Below are positions 1 to 12,700 of a DNA stretch of 64,000 nt, in pieces; within the stretch, counting starts at the first letter, position 1, and every line of letters starts with the position of its first letter. Under the pieces are notes generated by a model. The model worked only from the letters and a program-made list of their open reading frames with translations. It searched no databases and had not been told where the DNA came from. The translations under genes and the position numbers were made by a program. Source of the DNA: Sipunculus nudus. Lineage: Eukaryota; Annelida; Sipuncula; Golfingiida; Sipunculidae. Location of the stretch: contig CM049310.1 of the NCBI GenBank assembly GCA_026874595.1, positions 17,956,058 to 18,020,057 of the forward strand, written 5' to 3'.

Positions 1-641
1 ACCATGTGTATGAAATATTCCGTTATAACCCAGTTTATTCGTATATGTTCTGCATGTACGGGAGATTTCTGCCTGCGGTCTGCCTGCTGACTGTATGCGG
101 AGATACTGTTATAAAGCGTGGCGTGGACTTGCAGGACGGTTCTAAATTTGGCTTGTGTCACGACTCAGTAGGGGGCCCTAACCGAGTCTGTTTGTCACGG
201 CTACAGTGGGTTGTGGTGGTTTTCTCCGGGTCCTCCGATTTTCTCCACCTTTTACCGACATCCGAGCGCCAACATCGAGTGCCTCATATTAGAAATTATA
301 ACTGGTTGTACAGAAAAATATAAAAAAAAGAAAAATATATATATATAAATGTTGAAATTTTATAGTTCTTGTTTGTTCAAGGTATATTAAAAAGTTTAGA
401 TCTACTTTTTCTGTTGGGTTAATGGTTTTTGTAATGCCTGTGTAAATAGTGTATGGTAAGTGTAATTGTTTCAGAAGTGATTATTCTTTTTGTCTCGTGC
501 AAACACAAATTATATTCTTTCTGGAGAGTGGTTTGTAAAAAATAATCTTATTGCCATTCTGGAATCATTGGTACTCCTAATCGACACTATATGACAGCAT
601 GCGCCATGGCATTCTAATATAGTGTTTGTTGTTCATACCAG
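1..641. other. Left edge: possible SINE-tail-like segment, then AT-rich DNA
   Basis: About 100-265 has a moderately GC-rich stretch including TTTTCTCCGGGTCCTCCG. It resembles the body of tRNA-derived SINEs and a diverged counterpart at 4640-4690. The rest up to the exon-1 acceptor is AT-rich without recognisable features. No upstream gene can be called. Confidence 0.3.
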
Positions 642-794
642 ATGGCAGCATGGACATGATCCGAAGGCACAGCTTGACACTGACGATCGTCAAGTTCGGT
701 CTGGTGTTCATGCTGGGATACGTGACGTCACTCATCAAGGACAACATCACTTTGCCATCATCAGAGAGCCTTTTAAGGGCGGCGGTCCCTGCCG
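642..794 (+). CDS. C1GALT1: C1GALT1-like exon 1 (start, membrane anchor)
   Basis: The likely start is ATG 650 (MDMIRRHS...), giving a basic cytosolic end followed by a hydrophobic anchor. A pyrimidine-rich stretch ending in CAG at 639-641 looks like a splice acceptor, so the exon probably begins at 642 with an upstream 5'UTR exon not identified here. An out-of-frame ATG at 642 opens a 5-codon ORF overlapping the chosen start. The frame is also open for several codons upstream, so a start in an earlier exon is possible. The donor GTAGGT starts at 795, leaving phase 1. Confidence 0.72.
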
Positions 795-3700
795 GTAGGT
801 GGCGAGATAATGAGTCAGCTGGATCAATATACGATGATAACACACAATAACCATTCAATTCAACCAGAGTGGCACCTGGCCCAAACATAACGATTTCAAA
901 ATGGAATTAACTGTAATGTCTACTTCCCACGCACTGACACCGTTGCGCACCATGTAACATACCCGTTACGGGAGCCGTTGTATAATACGCACTCCGATCC
1001 AACACCCCTGTCCACCTAATTTCTCTCGTTATTTCTTCAATTTTTTATCACAGGAGGCAATTTGGAAAGAATTATTAAATAATTTCATATTTTACTTTAA
1101 TGTTGATTGCACTGAAGAGATGCAATAATAATGACGTAATTTGAAATTGCCATACATGTTTATCGCTCTGATATTGGAAAGGCGTATGTGTGATGTAACA
1201 AATGTTACGTGGAAGCGAGATTCACAAATACCATTGTAATGTCATCTCTGTGATCGTCTTAGTATCCATTCAACCGTAAACGTCCATGAAATGTCGTAAT
1301 ATCGTATATCTGCTATATATTGCACAATACCACCATTATACTAAATTCATACAAGGGAGAGTGTTACTTATCAAACAGCCAGTCGCAACATTCGGCTTGT
1401 TTTGCCCATTGGACTTTTGTGCATATTATTAGGGGTGCGCGATATTATCGATATAGTGGCATAGGGCGTTACGGTGATTCGCATATTATGCATCGCAATA
1501 CAGTTTTCAAAAATCGATATTTTTCTATATATTTCAAATATCCATAATTTTTTGCATACAAATTGATCATGGAGTGTTTAATCAGTTCCAGCAGACTGGT
1601 GGTGCCATCTGGATTTTCCCAATCTTTACGATTTATTTCTCTATTTTTGAGACCTTCAAAAAAGCAGTTGTTTGTTAATCAGGCACAAATCGTAACCACT
1701 GGACATAGGATCTTCTAACTTTACATCCAAGAAAATTCTTCTTGGAAACCTGAAAATAGGTCTCTGTTACCAATATTCTTCGAGCCATGGGGCTCAGAAG
1801 TACCCCCTAGAATAATTAAAAAATTCGTGGAATTCCATGAAAATTCTCCCAAGAAACTTTAAATTAGGTCTCTGTTACCAATATCATTCGAACTAAGCTT
1901 CAGTTGAATGGGGATGCCACCTACAAAATTTGGCATTCAGATGATAAAATTCCTTTTGTGAATGTCTTCTTAGTCAGCTGAGCATCAGGACCCATGGGTC
2001 ACTTGTTATGTGTGCTCCATGACATATTGGTATGCGAGAAATATATCAAAACAACAAAAATAAGAAGTGCTGAACAGGGTCATAATAAGTAATCATTCGT
2101 CAATATTCTCTCTTTACTTTTTATGTTTACTTGCTCATTAAGGAGACGTGTCAAGTTAACAGAACAAATGTTTAAGAACAACAGTCCTTAAATACACTGT
2201 GATTATACCCACCTTCTATACCCCTCTACGCTAAATCTCAGTCCAGTATACTCTATTTGCCAAGTTATTTGCACATGTGAGGCCTAAAGAAAAAATTGAA
2301 TTTAAAAGTTTCTTTTTCGTTCTGTCAGCAACCGGTTACTACTTTACCAAGTACATTAGTAAGTAATATTGTCATATTTGAAATAAATAAATCTGCATAA
2401 ACTTTCATTGTCTCATTATTTTTATATGAAGAATGAATAATAATATAAATATTAATAATTATAAATATAATATAGAAAAACACAATCGTTTCCTATAATT
2501 TAAAAACGATGAAAATATCGAAATACGTATCACAGTTCGCTACCATATTTCGCAATATATTAAATAAGAAATGTGTAGGGGATGCCCAGCCCGTGTGCTA
2601 ATTACAACAAATACTTTGAAATAACGGATGGACAGGCTTACTGGCACAGAACATAATATATGACGATTCCCCTATTTTGAAACAGTGATTTTTGAAATGT
2701 GATGACAATGTTGCCCTGGCACATTTCAGTTTTATCAGGTTTAATTCGCTTTTTGTCATGTAGTCAATTTAACTTTTTGCTTTTGGAACCAAACATTTCG
2801 ACCTGAGATGCAGATAATATAATAATGATAATGATAACAATAAAACAGACCGGTGGCAGGGATGGTGGAACGGCCTATTTGTGGACAAATTTTCTAAGTA
2901 TATATAAAAAATCAAACGTGAAAATTACCAAATAACGAATAATACATTATCACCAAAAAAAATGTTTGAAAGTTGAAAAGTTTAAAGCTTTGCATGGACA
3001 AAGACTAAACTTTATAAAGACATCCCGAAATGTCAGTTTTTTTTCATTTGTTTATTTTAACAATGTAGAGGTAACGAAATGAATATATGAATGTTTAATA
3101 AAACCTTTACTTGTATAGACATTTATGACTCTACATCCGTATATATCATGGTTACTGACCGTATATGTCCTTGACTTTAGAGCCTTTGAAGCTATGATCC
3201 TGATCATGCTATTGACAGATGGTCGGCACTTGCTAGGTGTCACCATAGGCAGATGTTGGAAAGGTTAATTGGTATTCTAGAAAGGTCATTGGACATGTCC
3301 GTCGTACCCAATTAGTCCCAAGTCTCTGGGGAGCCGCCTTGCCTAATGCGCCCAAAACAACCAGATGGCATGGCCCAAGCAATTGACTTCCAGAGAGAGA
3401 CGTATTGCTTCATGAGGTAGAAATGTCAGTTAGTGGTCCTATCATCGACTTTTGGTCTGAGACTAAATCTTTTGTTTGAGGGCGCGTCTAAACTGCTAAT
3501 CGGTTAAGTCGTTTCAGTAACATTGAAGTTCGAGAATGATTAACAGACCGGTGATTAGTGTACATTGATCTTCAGAGCTTAACGTCCGGGTTAATGCTAG
3601 TCGATGGTAGTGTCTTATTGACATTCCTGCAGACGTTCCTTTTAATTCCGGGTCAGTAAATCTGGTCGCTAATGTGTGTCCAGTCCATAGTACAACAAGC

Positions 3701-6700
3701 TTGGAATTCAGATTGTTTAATTACAAGATTTATCAATTGGCATATCCAATTATAGAAAAGACAGACTAATCCTATCTGTACAGGGTGGTATTTCTAGTCC
3801 AGCGGTTAAGCTCCCATATTTGGAGGAATTGTGCAAAAATTGAAAGAAGCATGAAAATTGGCAAAAGTATTCTTTGGAGCTTATTGATGAATTTCAGATA
3901 TAGGGCCAAGCTGAAAATAAATTATCTTGACCAAAATCCAAGATGGCGCCCAAGATGGCCAAATTAGAAAATGTCAATAACTTGAGTCAAAATGGTCCGA
4001 GAAAGCATTGGAAGTATTCTAATATTATGTTTTTTTTACTGAGAAATTCAATTTATGAGGTTCCAACCCTCTCCAGGTACTCATTAGCTGGTTTTTATCA
4101 CGAATTTGGTAATATTCCCATTAGTCCAACAGTTCAGCTGCATATAGAGAAGAATTGAAATGAAAACCTGGAAAGAAGAATGAAATTTGGCATAATAATT
4201 TTCCAGACCATACTCTGAATGTTCAGATATTGGGCCGAGCGGAATTCACAATATCTTGCTAAAACTCCAAGATGGCGGCCAAGATAAAATACCAGTATAG
4301 TCGGATTATAATTGTCCTGGAATGCATTGCAAGTGCACTGTTTCTATGTTATTAGGATCGAAAAATTTATTTATAAGGGTTCCGGGTCTGTATCATGCAT
4401 GTGTGAATGAAGTCTGATTTTGTTGGCATTGAAATTGTGCTAAAATTACCCTTTTTTACCAGCACATCTAACGGTAATACGTATTTGTTGATTACCCTGC
4501 CGAAATTTAATATATTTGTTAATTTTGAGTATTTGAACACTATGTCTCTTTCAATCTAATGAAAAGGACAGTCGATTGGTAAAACGCTCGGCTCTCTTCA
4601 CTGGCGACCAAGTTTCTGTCCCCGATGTTGCTAGGAGAGTGGATTGTTGTGGTCCATATAGAGTCGGTTGTTTTCTTCGTGACCTCTGATTCCATCGACC
4701 ACTTAGCCATCCGAGCCACGGAAAGTCCTTGTAGTAGTTATTATAACCAGTAGTACAATCAATGTAAAAGAAATTTTATTTGTTTATAAGTTGTGGCTGT
4801 TTTGCCTTGAGGTGACGGTGCAGCTTTAAGACTCTTTGCTTGCATGAAGAAAGAATCAGTACATATTTAGCGGCTCACCACATTATGCTGTATGCTACGC
4901 TTTCTTTTAAAGTGATAGATTTAGGCTGTTGGTATCACTTTCTACTGAACGAGAATGAAATTATCCGTATGATAAAGATGGTATGTTGTTAGAAAGAAGT
5001 CAAAACCTATCGTTAAGACATTAGAGAAAATCTCATGGTTTGTGGCGAGATTTCACCATTATGCCATTGCGACATCGACGGGGTTTGAACCGGGGACCTA
5101 CAAACACGTCCTTAACCACGAGGCAACAATCTAACCCCGTATATGCTATCTTTATACTGTGGTAATGGTGCATGACAGAACTTGGACACTTGTAGACACT
5201 TGTGCAGTTTGCCGTTTACCTTCTACATTGATAATCTGGTTTATGATCCTTACCAATAAGCTAACTTTGCATTTCCAAGTGAAGTCTTAAAATACTTCGT
5301 TTGCTTACATAATGCACACTCTTAATAAATATAATGATAATTAGAAATAATAAATATTTGATTCATTTATTGAAATAATTTATCTTTATATGCACAGAAT
5401 GCAAAATTTTAGGTCGGACTGAACTTTGCACATAAGATAAAAAAAACCGATAGTAAGTTGGAATTTTGGGCGTTTTATTAGAAGAAAAACGCTCTTGTCC
5501 TGCAAAATATAAAAGAAAATATTCAGGCTAGGTTATAAAATTTGCTGGCAATATTACCAAAAAAAATAATGTAATAAACTGTTCTGTTCAGTAATAATAT
5601 TCAGAAGTAGTCTATCCTCATTAATATATGTTCACTTGATGCAGCGAATGGTATGAAATACAAGTTTCCCAAGCATTCTGCATTTTGGCATAAAACTGAC
5701 ATAAAGGGAAAGTACAGAGGTTGCCAGAGCTCAGAAGCTGAAAGCACAGCAAAGTTACAATCACCAAACAAGTCGATAAAAACTCAAACCAAACTTTGTA
5801 CTGAATTTTTAGGTAATCAAGTTAATGAAGATAGAATGCATGTCTGGAACCTTTGGGTGCATTATATTTTTCAACCTTGTTTTGTGTATTAGACTTTCTA
5901 TCTTCCGTCTTGCTGTACCATTTTCTTTGCATCAATCCATGAAAGATCAGCTAGCTTGAACCTGGAAGCACCGACTCATACATGTGGTGAATATTTCTAA
6001 CAATATATGCATGTACTACATGAATCTACAAATGTGCATAATGTTAGCAAATGAAAGTATTTTGTTGACACCAACACATTTTGCAAAGTGAATTTTAATG
6101 GCAACTCGTTGGGAAGGAACAAGTTTTAAATCACAAAAATTGCATTACAGCAAATGGCAGTGATACTTTACTGACACATGTGTCGGTTCTTTCCTACGAT
6201 AATGCATGCAGTCTAAAGTCTGCATCGTCACCATAGCTCAAAACTAGTAATCTGCATGAGTGTTATTTCATGCATTCATCACCATAGTACAAAGGCAGAA
6301 TATAGCAACACGTTGTGCACCTCTAATGTGTGTGGATTCTGTTTTCTTGCCAACATACAGTCTGAAAGCCATCACTTTATGGCAAAAGAAGCTCAAAATC
6401 CATACAGCACACAGGTGTGAGCTTCTACATGATCGCGTATCTTGTCATGCACGCATGTACTCTAAATTCATTAAAAATAAAAATCTTTCCTTTTAAACAG
6501 ACATAGTGTTCAAATACTTAACTAGAACATGTAAATTAAATTTCAGCAGAACTATTTGATTTTTTATTGCACTAATCAAGATTTACATGAATGTTTAAGT
6601 TGATGGTAAAATTAAATATCATGTTTGTAGATTTTCGAAAACCCTACCTATTCTTCACTGATATATGAAGCTCCCACTGATACCAGACATGATACCTAAG

Positions 6701-9700
6701 TTTCTTTTATCACTTACCTTGGCAAAGCATTTAATACATTTGTTAGCATGCAAATAAAGGGATTTCAAACAGAGGAATACAGGTATTAAATGTTAATATA
6801 ATAAAACCTACCCCAGCAAATGACACATTTAAAAGTGCAGTATTCAGCAAATTTTATCAAGTTTACCGTTGGGTGTACTGATGAAAAAGGGAATTTTAGT
6901 ACAATTTCAGTAGGTACACGCAAGGCGGAATCTATAGAGCTGACAGGTGTGAGCTTCTTACATAGGTCTGTATCCTGCAACGCACGCATCCAGTCTGATA
7001 TAAAAGTTATAAGCAGGATAAACTTTATATATATGGATTGTCTAATTGTTTTTATTATAATATATAATTAATATGGATTGTACAGTTAATTGTAATTACT
7101 ATTACAAGGACAAGGAGGAATTCACCCACCTTGGATGGGCCATTATAACCCAATAGGAATAGAAACGATGTTGTTTAAACCTGGGGCGCCAATGGAGATA
7201 GCCGAGCGTTTTACCACTCAATTGTCCATTCCATTACATTGAAACAGACATTGGGCTCAAATACGTAAAATTAATATATAGATGTTAAATGTCAGTACAG
7301 TTGGATTCATGCGTTTGATATTTTCCAATTGCCCTAACAAAGGTTTACATGAATGCTGATCGTAAAACCTAAGTACATGTATGTAGGTTTCAAATATTCT
7401 AATGGTAAGTGTTTACGAAAATATCAAGTTCAATCCTAATTTCTTTGCAGATTTCGACAGATAAGTTGTTTGCAACCTTCACCTCTTCAAAGAAATTATA
7501 TTTGTTAGCATGCAAATAAAGGGGAAGTAAAAGGAAGAAAGGAAGAAAAATTGCAATTAAAATGTTTCTACTGTTAAAGCATCCGAATTCATGACAAAGC
7601 AGACAAACCTAAGTTAGACACTTTCATTTGACTACGATCACAATGCATGAGACTGCTGTGCAGAACTCAACAAATAATGTTTGCTGTCCATTGTGCTAGT
7701 AAACAAGATAAAATGTAGGACAATTTCAATATAAACAAAACCAGGATTCATTCACAGAGTCATTTTACAGACTTTAAACCCTTATAAATGAATTTATCGA
7801 CCCCAAAACATAGAAATAGTGCACTTTGAAAGCATTCTTAGACAATAATAAGCGAATGTATTGATATTTGATAATCCGGCGGCCATCTTGGATTTTGACC
7901 GAGATCGGATGAATTCTGCTTGGCCCTATATCTGAAAATGTTAAGTATGGTCTGGCCAACTATTATGCCAAGTTTCATGCTTCTTTCACATTTTACACAA
8001 TTCTTCTCTTAACAGCTGGACTATTCCTAAGACTTTTTATATACTAATAATTCTTTTATATATATACGATCGTCATATGACGGGAGTATTATGGTATACC
8101 CACCGTCCGTCCGTCCGTTAACTTCTAGTGTCGCCGCGATAACTTTCCGGGGCAAATGGATTTTCACCAAACTCGCCATAACTACTTACCACCGTATTAT
8201 CTCGCCCGATTTCTATTATCAGCAAAATCCACACATATTTAATAAGGTCATGGGTCACTAGGCTACTTTGTGTTGTCGCCACGATAACTTACGAAGAATA
8301 TGAAGGATTTTGATAAAACGCATCAGAAATGTTCATCTATAAAATATCTCGTATATCTATGATTTCCAGCAAAATCCACGCATATTTAATGAGGTCAGAG
8401 GTCACCAGATACACAACGGGCGTATTATGCACGTTTGCGATGCTCATGTTTTGTTCAACTTTTTTGTAAAAGATAGGTCCTTGGTGTCTTGGTCTTTTGA
8501 ATGTGACAGAGGGTAACGATAAAGCAAAAATTAAAGGTTATATGGTTTTATTTTTATGCACTCGATTGGGTATAATCGAGGAAAATCTGGATATAGAAGA
8601 AAGTAACCATTCAGTACGAATTCAAGGAAATTATCAAGCAACCTTGATTTCATTTTCATGCACGGGGTTAGGAAAAATCATGAGGCCAAAAACTGCTATT
8701 CAGATTTAGGAGTGAACATTTTTTTTTTTTTGGGGGGGGGGGGGGGACAAACTTTCAGCTCGAAAGTTAACGTCTTAAGACTACCAACTACCACTCGTAA
8801 ACTAGTCGTAAGACAACAAAAAAGTACCACCGTTTCTCCAAGAACAATGCCGATTAGTCGAAGGATTGTGACCCTTCACAATCCACTTACGACTGATTAG
8901 GAGTACTTACATCCACTTCCGACAGCCTACGACTTCTTGCGACCAGTTAGGACTTATCGTAGGACCTTTCCTTGACTACCTACGATTTTCTTCAGTCGCA
9001 GGTGATCGTAACCTGTCGTAAACCGGTCGTAGGTGCATGTGTGACTTTGGCTTTATGTGATCGGTAGCAATCGGAGCTACCGAGCGGTCGCAGACTGGTA
9101 CCGACTTGTCGTACGATAGGTCGTGAGACAGGCTATGACCAGTTACCGAGTGATTAAGACCGATTAGTGGTACGACGAGTCGTACGACTTGTAGTGAACA
9201 CGTGTCTGTCACGTAGAGAGATGCATTCAAAGGGAGTCAACCTCATATCTATGCAGTCATTTCCAGGAAAAAAATCCAGTGTAAAGTTCTAGTTCATGTT
9301 TCTGGGCTTCTAAAGAAAATAAGCCCATAGCTTTCAATTACTAATTTTTAGCTCAGCTGACTATAAGTCATCTGAGAAGTCACTTGAGCTATAGTCGTGG
9401 TTCTTTGTCCGTCGGCTGTCCGTCCGTCCGTTAAACTGGCACGTTTTGAAAGCGTTAGACCTTTGAATATGAAATTCGGCATACCATTAGATGTCCCAAA
9501 TATCTCCTACCATACCGAAAATATTTAATTAATCTAAATTTCCAGGCCTTTTATAAGTGTTTCAGCTAAATTTTTAAATTTAACTCAGACAAGTACTGAT
9601 TAAAGATGTCAATATGTTTCACTTATGACATTCTGACTTGTGGCTGTTTCAACTGTCACAAGTCACAAGACTATGTAAATAATCAAAATTTATATAACTG

Positions 9701-12700
9701 GATCCTTTATTTCAGTTAATAAAGTTAAACTTGCCCATCTCTAGTTTTCTCCTTGTATAAATAATAGGGTGTTCTTATCCTTGAGTTATTTTTTAAACAT
9801 ATAATGGTTTCATGGCTGAGATTACTATTAATTTTTTTCTGATAATTTTTTTAAAATATTTGAATATGATAAAAAAATCAGATCTTAGACAAGTTCTCAT
9901 TATGATTTCTGTAATGTTAATAATTGTCATAGGACTCTTGCTACGTCAAGTGCGTAGGTTGATGTAAAAGTAGTCCAAAGTGAAAATAAAAGTTTTATAT
10001 TTTTAATATAATTTAAAGACATAAAACCAGATATTATTATGATCATCATTTAAATTTGTTAAATTTGTATATTCTGGATTCTCAAAAACTTTGTTTAGCT
10101 GAAACTTAATAAATACCAGATATGGCGTGAATACTTTGCAAATGTATTTGAATGTGAAATGTGAATATGAAGATGTACTCAATAATTTCATGCATAAGAA
10201 TAGGAATACAGGTAAAAATGAAAGTATTGGAATACTTTCAAAATGTATTCATGAATGCATTTATGAATATATATTCTTTAATATTATTTTAATAATAATT
10301 TATTTTGATTATGATGATACTTTTATTATTTTTTATTTAAATTATATTTGACACAATATTTGTTATTGATTTTTAATAAATATTTTAGCTTATATTATTT
10401 GTGCTAGTGCTATTCTTGTGTTTTTTTAGCTCAGCTGACTATAAGTCATCTGAGCTATACTCCTGGTCCATTGCCGTCGTCCGTCCGTCCGTCTGTCCGT
10501 CCGTAGATGTGGCACGTTTTGAAACCGTAAGACCTAGGAATTCAAAATTCGGCATGTTAGATGTCCCCAAGATCTCCTACCAAGCCGAAAACTGGGTCTT
10601 TGTGACTTCGTTCCTTTCAGAAATTAAGGAAAACCCAAATTTTTATTTAAAACCTATTTTCACACTTCAGGACTGCCTAAAATCAAAACCACTCATCTGT
10701 TTTTCCTCATATTAACCATGTATATTCCTCTGTATAGTCCTGTGTACATGCAAGAAGTTTGTTAAGTATAATTTCTTTAAGTTATGGGCCCGAACATAAT
10801 GGACTTTGTAAAAAATCAGAAAAAATATTTACTCACTTAACATGAAGAATTTTGAAACTAGAGTCGATTTTCCCAAGTATATAACTATGTTTAATTAAGA
10901 TTCAGTTGTTTTCCCAAAATTAGATCTGAATTGTGTAAAATTTGTTTTAGTTATTAGCAAAAAAATAAAATCAGTATCTTAAATTTTGCCCAACTTTAAC
11001 CATGGCACGTTTTTGTCCTGTAAATATCATTGATTTAATTTTCACAGCAAGTAAACTTAAGTGTTTAATTCGTTTAAATCTGAAATTTGAAAATAAAAGC
11101 TTTAAAATTAGGCTTGTTATTGATTTTTTTCTCGAGGCTCTATTGTAGTCATTTGCTTTGATTACAGATTACAGATTACAGATGCAGGGTCCCACTCCAG
11201 GTCACTGGAAGTCAGCTATGCCAGGGTTTCTGATTTATTACAGTCACTGGGGGGGAGGGGGATCCCCTGCTGTGACAGGTGTACAGTTATTCTCATATCA
11301 CCACCCCGATCCCCCCCCCCCCCCGCAAACCCAACCAAGCAAGTGTTATGCAGTAATTGTTATTGTTTTCACTGTGTCTCCTCAGTTGTAATGCTGTTCC
11401 ACTCCAATATACAAAAACTTTCCTTGAAAAAGTACTTCAAGATGTAATTCAGAAAATTGAGATTTATGATAATGCAATTGAGAATCATAAATCAACTTTT
11501 ATATTCAGATACATGTTATATTGGAAATGAAAAAAAATAAACTTATAATAAAAACAAAGTTGATGTGATAAAAAATTAGGATCTAATACAAACATTTGTT
11601 CATTATTTTCCTGCCTCAGCAGAATTGGAGTTCAGCCTTTGTTTGCCATGTATGTATGTTGTTAATTAGTTTTATTTCTACTGTATATATTTCATAAAAT
11701 AAAAAAAATACATATATATTTAATAAAATAGATTATACAAAAAAATAGATTCAATTGAACAAATGTGTAAACTACTGAAATGTCAACAGGTAATCAAAAA
11801 GCCAACTAATGATCATTTGTTCACAAACTGCTCACATGCTTCAGTTTCAACATTAGGGAACACATGGTCAGGTCACAAAATATCATTTGCAACAATTTCT
11901 TGCCCATCAATACAAACCAATCATATAAATCAACCATGGCCTAAATTACCTCTTCCTCTTACACTTTATCTCCATTTGATATTATTTTAGATTTTTACCT
12001 TCAAGGTCAACTTCAGCTGAGCACAGTGACCCATGGGTCCCTTGTTTTCAAATAATTCTACTGCAATGTAGATAATGTTATATGGCCAAGTCAAAACCTA
12101 CATGACAATAGCACACCATTTCCAACTGTAAATAATATAAATGATATTAATCCTCTTCCCTCTCTCCAAGGGTCTTGTCAAAATCTAACATAACTTGAGT
12201 TAAACACCATCAACATACCACACAAAACCAGCATATGCCTACCTCCTCTTCCAAATCACATTTTGTGATCTATATAACAGCTGAGCGCCGTGGCCCATGG
12301 GTCCCTTGTTATTCTTTTGCTAGATAACATAGTTTTCTAATAAACACGCGTTTTAGCTATATAAAGCTTTTTCGAGAAATCCTAACATCCCCCCCCCCCT
12401 TTCAAACGGGACAAAAAATGTCCACATATAAACTATGCCAAATAATTAGTCAGAAATGTTTGTAGACCAAAATTACATTTTAAATTAAATTTATATGTTA
12501 GAACTAGAAAAAAAAACATACAAATACGACCTCGTTTTATGTGGCTTTTCGAGTACGGTATAAATATCCTGATTTAAAAGTTTCATTAGTTAAAAATTCT
12601 TGTATGTTTATCTCCCTGTAACAGGGATTTCAGTGAAACTTCTGTGGAAGATCTGTAAATATATATCGATTTGGTTATCGTGTAAGATCGTGTCAAATCC

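Noticed and set aside
6-323. 105-codon open frame at the left edge
   Set aside because: Overlaps SINE-like sequence and has no recognisable domain; considered chance.
5030-5150. tRNA gene on the minus strand
   Set aside because: A- and B-boxes are present, but I could not form a cloverleaf with a paired acceptor stem; kept as a SINE fragment.
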